The notes under the pieces: model-generated
Told to the model about the DNA's origin: nothing
Databases searched by the model: none
Seen by the model: the letters and a program-made list of their open reading frames with translations, nothing else
Assembly: GCA_025449115.1 (NCBI GenBank)
Contig: JAHLKC010000186.1
Location: 1-61,778 of the forward strand
Direction: 5' to 3'
Source: Chytridium lagenaria
Lineage: Eukaryota > Chytridiomycota > Chytridiomycetes > Chytridiales > Chytridiaceae
Length of the DNA stretch: 61,778 nucleotides
Shown: piece by piece, positions 54,633-61,778 of the stretch
How the letters are laid out: each line of letters begins with the position of its first letter
Position numbering within the stretch: the first letter of the stretch is position 1
Program-made: the position numbers and the translations under genes

Positions 54633-55669
54633 TTACAGAATTTTTTGGACAAAGTTGTTTGACAACAGAACCCCAACAACAAGCGAGAGCAACCCCACTT
54701 CTGCCATCACACCAGAACTAGCCGGCCCAATACATCGGTCCTCGGAAAGCAGACTACAGCGATCTTCTATCTTGGTGTTTCCAACCATTGTACAGTATCC
54801 CGGCTGACATCCATCCGCAAAGCAGAGAAGGCTTGGAGTCTGGTCGGGAGCGAAGCATCCAAATACCCTTGTGCTGTCGGGAGGTTCCGCTACGCCGTGG
54901 CACATGGCTTTTGAAAAAAGACGGCATTCGTGACCTGGCGTTGTGTCGTTGGCTTGGGAGCACTGCAAAAGAAGCGAAAGTCAGCTACGCTAAAAATTAC
55001 GGAGTGTTTGGAGATATGGCTTTACCTTATTCAAAGGACAGTTGAACGAATAGCACTGACATTGCAAGATGAAGATATATAATCAGCGGAATCCTACAAA
55101 GTAACGCCTTATATTACCGGTATATCCGCTGGAAGCCCTAGGGAGAAGCACCCCATGGTCTCACTACTTGCATACTCTGGCGTTGCTCCAAAACATCCAT
55201 CAGCAGTCCAAAGTTGACATGGCTTCCCTGTGCCCTCCAACGTGCTACATCGACTTTGAGGGCAATTCTCCGTCCTACACGGAATTTGTGGTGGTTCGGT
55301 GAATGAGGTACATCCAAAGCTTGACGCGCAGTTCCCGGGACCGTAGTGAACTTTGCAAGCATGGGAGAGAGTGTGATCCGTCAGCTGTTGTTTGTTAGTG
55401 AAGGGATAGAGGGAATTGGAGAACCTCTGTGCATAGACCAGGAGGACAGGGGGTGAAGGAGTCGTCGTTCGCGGTGGGTTTGCAGAGGACGGTGGGAGGT
55501 TGGTCTGGAGCGTAACAACCGAGGATCTTTTTGGTGATTTCTACCGGTTTTGTTGTGTTTTGACCGTTCGCATGGGGTAGAGCTACGAGCACTGAGGGGG
55601 TTAGCTTATCAAATAAGATTGTAATTTACAAGCGACGCATAGAATAAGCAAAAGGATGAGAGCCTGCAT
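54633..55669 (-). CDS. Cys-rich secreted protein with repeats and GPI-type tail
   Basis: Start at ATG 55669. A signal peptide (MQALILLLILCVAL) is completed across an intron (about 55624-55587). The mature part has repeated Cys-rich blocks: ILGCYAPDQPPTVLCK ... CPPGLCTE, a central block FGCTSF/PCRTENCPQSRC/PCQLWTADGCFG, and VFGCFAPDQTPSLLCFADGC..GYCT. The first and last share GC(Y/F)APDQ-P, so a module of about 45-60 residues is repeated three times. The tail ASSGVMAEVGLLSLVVGVLL ends at 54633 and resembles a GPI-attachment signal. At least three introns are needed; the middle region needs frame changes that could be introns or indels. Function unknown; probably a disulfide-rich wall or surface protein. 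Confidence 0.62.
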
Positions 55670-56073
55670 TTTTCGATACCGTATTCTCCTTCAATAAAAC
55701 ATCGCCTCATCCCCCTTTATATTTGCTTAAAGACGATTCGCCTCCACCCGTCACGCGTCTCCACCGGTTTAAGAAGCGTGGGAGGTGAAAGGGTTCCTTA
55801 TATTTCTTGTGACAAGTCCGAAGATCTGAGGTCAAAAAATTTCAAAGGACGTCCAGGACATTCAACATCACTTTGCTGGACTCTTCATACCAGCACACCA
55901 CTCTTTCCTCCTACGACTATCGACCCTGGGAATCCGACCACGGATAGGGATAATTGACGAGTCTGCTGATATCTTGCTCTCGCTCTCTCTATCTTTTCGG
56001 GTGGCGAATAGTGAAACGAAGGAGAGTTCTCACAGACGTCATCGGACATACGATTTGAGTTGGGAGGCGCCAC
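55670..56073. promoter_or_regulatory. Divergent promoter region
   Basis: 404 bases between the divergently transcribed Cys-rich gene (minus) and the XMAP215 gene (plus); no coding content. CT-rich patch at about 55975-55995. Confidence 0.5.
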
Positions 56074-59000
56074 ATGGCGGATACGGCAGAAACAGAGGAC
56101 TTCTCAGGTCTCTCTCTGAGTGAGCGGCTCACCCACAAGGTCAGTCATTTCCCTGCATGCGACCTTTGTTTTTTCCAACATGGTCTAACCGAAAAGCATC
56201 ACAGTCATGGAAAGCTCGACAAGGTGGTTACGAGGAGCTCGCAAAGCTCTTCAGAACTTTGGATCCGGATGCGGATGCGGAATACAAGAAGTATCAGGAG
56301 TATTTGAAGAAGATGGCGACAGATACGAATATTGCGGCTCAGGATGCAGGGTTGACTGCGCTGCTTGCGTATATTGAGAATGCACCATCGGCTGCAAGGT
56401 GTGTTCAATGAACCATTTAATGAAACGGGGACGACTTTTTGAGCATGGGGATTTACCGCTTTTTTTATTTAAAAGGACGAGAAACGTGGTCGCGCCCTTA
56501 ATTGTCGAAAAAGCATTAGGGTCTGCAAGAGCATCAAATAGGGCAACGGCTGTAGAAATTTTGCTGATGTACGTCGAGGTTGAAAATAAGGCTGATGGAG
56601 TGATTGTGAGTTATTTTCGAGAGGGTTTTGAATAAATGTTTAACTGTTTGGGTATAGGAGGATTTGATTCCGGGATTGGATAACAAAACTCCGAAGAATG
56701 TTGTTGCTTGCATTAATGTGATGAAAGAGGCGATAAGGTGAAATCGGTTTATGAAAGAGATACTGTTTACTTACATAGTGTAGAATGTTTGGAATTAAGG
56801 TGGTGAACGTGAAGCTTATTCTCAAGCAATTACCAAAAATGTTTGACCACAAAGACAAGAACGTTCGAGCAGAGGTTCGCTCATTCTCCTTTTTTAAATT
56901 AACTAACAATATTGCAAAATAGGCAAGCGCTTTGACAGTTGAAATGTATCGATGGTTGGGAAAGGCGTTGATGCCTTCCATTGGAGAGCTTAAACCATTG
57001 CAGCTGAAAGATCTTGCGGAACTGTTTGAGAGTCTTCCTCAGGACCGACCCAAACCGGAACGTCTAATACGTGCTGAGCAGGCAAAGAGGGAGGCGGTTG
57101 GATACGTTGCTGAGGAGGAGGGTATGTCACTTGCATGTGAGGGAGGTGTCTAACAATGAAAAGTTGGTCCTGTTCGAGCAGATGAGCCTGAACCGGAACC
57201 TGTGGATCCTTTTGATATTTCTGATCCTGTAAATGTGCTGGATAAATTACCTCCAAAGTTCTATGAGGAGCTGGTATGTTTTTGAGCCAGAGATGCAATG
57301 GATTTACATTTGCATTTCTAGGCATCAACGAAGTGGAAAGAAAGGAAAGAAATTTTGGAAGCCTTGCTGCCTCTTGTGAAGTATCCAAAACTTGAAGAAG
57401 GGCGTTACGGAGAGCTCCTGAATGTTTTATCAAAGGTAAAAATATTGATTCCAGCTAATATTGTCAAGCTCACTACTTTCTTTTAGAGAATCAATGACGC
57501 CAATATTCTTGTGACGACACTCGCCGTCAATTGTATTGAGAACATTGCGAGGGGTCTTCGGTCTTCGTTCGCTCAGTACCGCGGAATAGTATTTGTTAGA
57601 AATAGAAACAGTCTAAAGTTTCTAGGTCCTTTCTGCACTTCTTGAAAAATTAAAAGAAAAAAAAGCAACAGTCATCGAAGCTATTCGAGGGGCTTTGGAT
57701 GCTCTCTTCCTCTGCGTAAGTTTATTTTATGTTAAATAGTGTTTTTAATTTCATATAATTATACAGGTTTCTTTCACTGAGATTATTGAAGATGTCGCCA
57801 CCGCCTCTGCTCACAAGAACCCTCAAGTAAAGCTAGAAGCCATCCAATATCTTGTTCGATGTTTAAGGGTCACCCGGAAACCACCTGGAAAACCTGAGAT
57901 GAAGGCAATAGCAGATGTTGCTGTAAAAAGTTTGGATGATGGAGATGCGGGCGTGAGGGATGCTGCAGCAGAACTTTTGGGAACGTTGATGAGAGTAGTA
58001 ACGGAGCGACCGTTGGCAGCATTTTTGGAGAAATTGGATCCAGCAAAGTTGGTAAAGGTAAAAGACTTTTCCGAGAAGGCTGAGGTAAAATTGGGGGGGA
58101 AGAAGCCTGCTGTAGCAAAGGGGCCGGCTTCTACTCAGGTGAGTACTTTTTTTGAGATGTTTTTAGTGGCCGGTGACTAATTCGAGTAGAATAAAGAAAA
58201 CACACCACCCGTCGAGAGACCTAAAGCCATGCCTCCGAAGGGCGTGACAAGACCGTCCACTGCAGCGCCTACGCGGAAGCCGACCTCCGCGTCTTCCTCG
58301 TCCAGGCCATCAACCTCTTCAGGACCATCAAAGTCATCTGATGCACCAAAGAAAAAGACGACAGAATCTGTACTTGTCGAAGAAAAAATATCGTTCAAGT
58401 ATTCTGATGATTCAGCGGAGGCGTGGATGCAAGAGCATTTTGGAGAGGTAGTGGTGTTGGCAGAAATTGGGGACGCGAATTGGAAAGTTCGGTTGGCAGG
58501 TACAAATCTCTGATTTACTCATGAATCTTTCCTCCTTGCTGACTGGAAAAAAAAAATTCTTGTATTCTTTCTACTTAAAAGCTGTTCAAAAGCTCCTCGA
58601 GACAGTGAACGCTACGGACTTGGGGAGCATTGAGGCAGAGGCGGTGATACGGTTCCTCCTGAAAACTCCTGGCTGGAAGGAAAGTAACTTTCAGGTTATG
58701 ACCGGAGTGGTGAACGTGCTTATTGCTGTTGCCAAATGCAAGTCGTTTTCGAAATCCGTTGCATCTTTGGCTGTGCCTGGTAAGAATACATTCTGTTTCC
58801 CTTCTCACATTTTGCTGTTATTGCAACGTTTTCTGAAATTCTTTTTTCAAGGTCTCTGCGATAAAATTAGCGATATGAAGGTCAAAAAGGTTTCGTCTGA
58901 ATGCTTGACGACGTTCTGCGAAATGGCTTCTTTCCAATTTGTTCTCTCGCAGATGTATGAACCTCTCAAGAAGGCCAAGAGCCCGAAAACTCTCGCCGAC

Positions 59001-61778
59001 GGTATCATGTGGATCTATCAGTCGCTCATGGAGTTTGGTATCGCGGACTGACGGTTCGGGATCTAGTTGAGTTTGCGAAAGTTGCACTTGGGAACAGTAA
59101 CTCTGCCGTGAGAAATAATGCAGTAACGCTTTTGGGAGGGCTGAGGCAGTTTGTTGGACCTGGTCGGTATCTTTTCCCTTATTTTTTTCCCTTCTTTTCT
59201 GTGGTTTCTAAAAATTCTGCTGTGTAGACCTTAAGGCCTTGCTCTCTGATTTGAGTGGTCCTTTAATGGCAACGGTTGATTCTGAATTCGAGAAGGTTGC
59301 TGCGAGGGAGCCGCCAAAGCCGACGAAAGCGCAATCAGCAGCGGTATTTTCATGCTGTCCATAATATAGCTAATTCGTTAGGTTGGTGGCTCTTCAGAGG
59401 ATCCTGCGGACGAGTTATTCCCGCGCGTTGATTTGATGACGGTGGTCCCGGCGGACTTGTTGGATGTGAGTCTCAGGTCTTGTCATTCTATATATTGATT
59501 ATGGTTTTTAGAAACTGGGAGATGCGCAGTGGAAGGTACGAAAGGAAGGCCTGGAGGACCTCGCCAAAATTTTGGAGACGCAAAAGCGTATTAAACCTAA
59601 TCTTGGTGAGAGATATGTTTTTACCTTCACTAATTCGTATTTTAGGCGAGCTCCTATCATCATTAAAAGCAAGGCTCACTGATAGCAACAAAAATCTGGC
59701 TATGCTTGCGGTTGAAATTTTTGGGACCATTGCTCTTGCCATGGGAAAGCCTTTTGAAGCGTCACGCTAAGTACATATTCTCTTCTATGGCTGGTCTTCT
59801 CGCCGACCAAAAGAATCACATTCGATCCGCCGCACTTGCCGCTATTGAGAACGTCTTTCTCGCCTGCAGCCTTGAGCCGTGTTTATCTTCGATTGCGCAG
59901 TCGATAACGGTGGACCAGCCACAGCTTCGGAAGGATCTGCTGAAGTGGTTTACGGAGAAGATTGAGATTGTGAAGGGCCAAGGCATTAAACTTGAGGATG
60001 TTGAACCACTTGTCCAGCCTATACTTGTGTGTCTACAAGACAAGAACGCGGATGTGAGGAAGCCGGCTAGCGTGGTGCTACTTATGCTCGCTGAGACTAT
60101 TGGGCTGAACTCTGTTGAGAACCGGGCAAAAGATATGTATAAGGGTGCTGCATTGCAGTCTCTGGCGCCATACTTTGAAGCTGCAAGGGCGACATCTAAG
60201 GCGGCTTCTTCTGCTGCTGCGTCGTCACGTGCACCGACGACACCCACTAAACTGAAGAGAGCGACCACTGTTGGTCCGAGTGCTTCCGAGGTTGGACCTG
60301 CTGTGTCGAAATTGAAACTTCCAGGTGCGGCCGGAGGCGCCAAGAAAGCTCGCCCTACAACCGTCGTAGGGACGTTATCTCTCAAGAGGGAAGCACCCAC
60401 TGCGGCGGCTTCGGAAGAATCATCACAACCTGTTTTGACGGCTGAACCTGGTGCTAAGGAGAATCGTGCATCGCAGGATCGTGGACTCACAAAATGGACA
60501 TTCGACGCACCACGACGAGAACTCCTTGAGTTCCTCCGTGAGCAATGCGAGGGCAATATTTCCGCAGGCATTATCTCGCTCATGTTCAGCACGGATCATT
60601 ACAAGGAAAAAGACTTTATTTCTGCATTAGGGATGTTGGATGATGGGATTGTTGCCGCTCAAAATTCGGAGGATATCGGGCTTATCATGGCTTACATTTG
60701 TAACTCGGATTTGATCCTGAAGTATGTGACGATCAGGCTGTTTGATACGAATACGTCAATGTTGATCAAGTGTTTGGAGTTGTTAGAGCATTTGTTTGCG
60801 CTCTTAGATAGCCAAGATGTGCATTTGACTGAGTATGAGGCGTCGGCTTTCCTTCCCTTCTTTATTGGAAAGGTAGGAAATTGCTTTTTTAATTTGCTTT
60901 CCTCTTTCGATGCTAACGTTCATTAAACTTAGACTGGTGATAATAAAGAGACGATGCGTGTCAAGATTCGCGGTATCTTGAAACAAATCTGCAGAGTTTA
61001 CCCTGCAAGCAAGCTCTTTAATTACCTCCTTGAAGGTCTCAAGTCCAAGAATTCTAGGACGCGTACAGAGTGTCTGGAAGAGCTCGCTGACATTATCAAG
61101 AAAAATGGCATATCTGTGTGTGCGCCAGCCAAGGTCTTCCCTGTTATCGCCGCTCAGATCTCCGACTCGGATGCCAAAGTCCGTAATGGTGCGCTCGGTG
61201 TTGTCACGCAGGCATACATGTTTGTTGGAGATGCGGTGTATAAGTATGTGGGTAGGCTTTCGGATAAAGACAAGAGTTTGATTGAGGAGAAGTTGAAGCG
61301 GTTACCCCCGCCAACCCTGAGCGCTCCGCAACCGTTAACGCGAGAGGCAAAGTCGACATCGTCTTCTGTGACGTCTCTCGATGGCTTGAGGCAACACCAA
61401 AGTGGCGCTGGAAGCCGTGCTAGCGTTCAGAGTCTGGAGGAGATCATGCCGACATCACTTACCAGACTTAAGGAAAGGGCACCCGGTGCGGGGATGATAG
61501 GCATTCCCACAAGGCCATTGACAATGTATGGAAGTTCCTCCAACATCGCCGAGCACGAAGCACCATCAGTGCCTGTTAAAAAGGAATTTAGCCTGGATTT
61601 GGATAAACTCAATCGGCCCCGTATGACTTCCGACGAAAGTTCTATGGGCTCTTTGCCTCGAAGCACGTCGGTGTCTAGCTCTTTGCAAAACCTTAGGGCA
61701 CAGCTTGAGCAATCCAACCTTTCGACTGCACCTGCAGTTCCAATGGACAGAAATAGTATGGATATAATGTTCCAAATC
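56074..61778 (+). CDS. XMAP215/Stu2-family microtubule polymerase (multi-TOG), partial at right edge
   Basis: Tubulin-binding microtubule plus-end polymerase. Start MADTAETEDFSGLSLSERLT. About 20 short introns, the first at 56140-56204. Successive TOG (HEAT-repeat) arrays: TOG1 from SWKARQGGYEELAKLF (56205 on), TOG2 from YEELASTKWKERKEIL (about 57270), TOG3 from AEIGDANWKVRLA (about 58460), TOG4 from KLGDAQWKVRKEGLEDL (about 59513), TOG5 after KWTFDAPRRELLEFL (about 60495). A Ser/Thr/Pro-rich basic linker (58200-58370) separates TOG2 and TOG3, and another (60190-60470) precedes TOG5. The Ser-rich C-terminal region continues past the window. Frame breaks of one base occur at about 59034 (missing G, restoring FGIAGLTVRDLVEF) and about 59753 (extra C, restoring KLLKRHAKYIF). 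Five TOGs is the animal-type layout; budding and fission yeast proteins have two per chain. Family call very secure. Confidence 0.93.

Overview
The window comes from a fungus, most likely an early-diverging zoosporic (chytrid-type) one. Genes carry many short GT-AG introns of about 50-80 bases. They include a fungal plasma-membrane H+-ATPase, a CE4 chitin deacetylase, GPI-anchored Ser/Thr-rich wall proteins and a MetR/Cys3-like bZIP factor. Three further genes look more like animals and flagellated fungi than Dikarya: an ADCY10-type soluble adenylyl cyclase, a STYX-type phosphatase-like protein, and an XMAP215 protein with five TOG arrays (inferred). Placement in the chytrids is inference from gene content only.

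Layout. 1-4.05 kb: two disrupted genes, the soluble adenylyl cyclase (minus strand, running off the left edge) and an O-methyltransferase. 4.05-7 kb: AT-rich upstream DNA. 7-10.8 kb: H+-ATPase. 12.4-21 kb: mostly envelope genes, namely a Kre9/Knh1-like GPI protein, a predicted seven-TM protein, two paralogous secreted proteins separated by a Tc1/mariner-type MITE, and a chitin deacetylase. 21.6-24.1 kb: an uncharacterised multi-CxxC protein. 24.1-29 kb: mostly decayed DNA, including a GNAT remnant. 29-50.3 kb: a dispersed tandem array of six paralogous genes (A-F here) for low-complexity proteins, most with an AT-hook-like RGRP motif followed by a conserved GFVNVVFD...PWHREVL module. A 4.56-kb foldback-like transposon with long terminal inverted repeats and a perfect 8-bp target duplication splits the array. 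50.5-53.4 kb: two intact GNAT acetyltransferase paralogues and the bZIP factor. 53.8-61.8 kb: STYX-like protein, a Cys-rich GPI-type protein, and the XMAP215/Stu2 microtubule polymerase, cut by the right edge.

How the genes fit together. The left half is dominated by envelope functions: proton pump, wall proteins, chitin modification and a membrane receptor-like protein. The middle is a fast-evolving regulatory or nuclear gene array with transposon activity and gene debris. The right end is conserved housekeeping.

Reading caution. Many genes, including ones expected to be essential, carry single-base gains or losses inside short homopolymer runs, and homology resumes at once in the next frame. 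I read most of these as residual sequencing or assembly indels rather than true decay. 'Pseudogene' calls for the cyclase and methyltransferase are therefore provisional, and several CDS spans below need a frame correction to read through.
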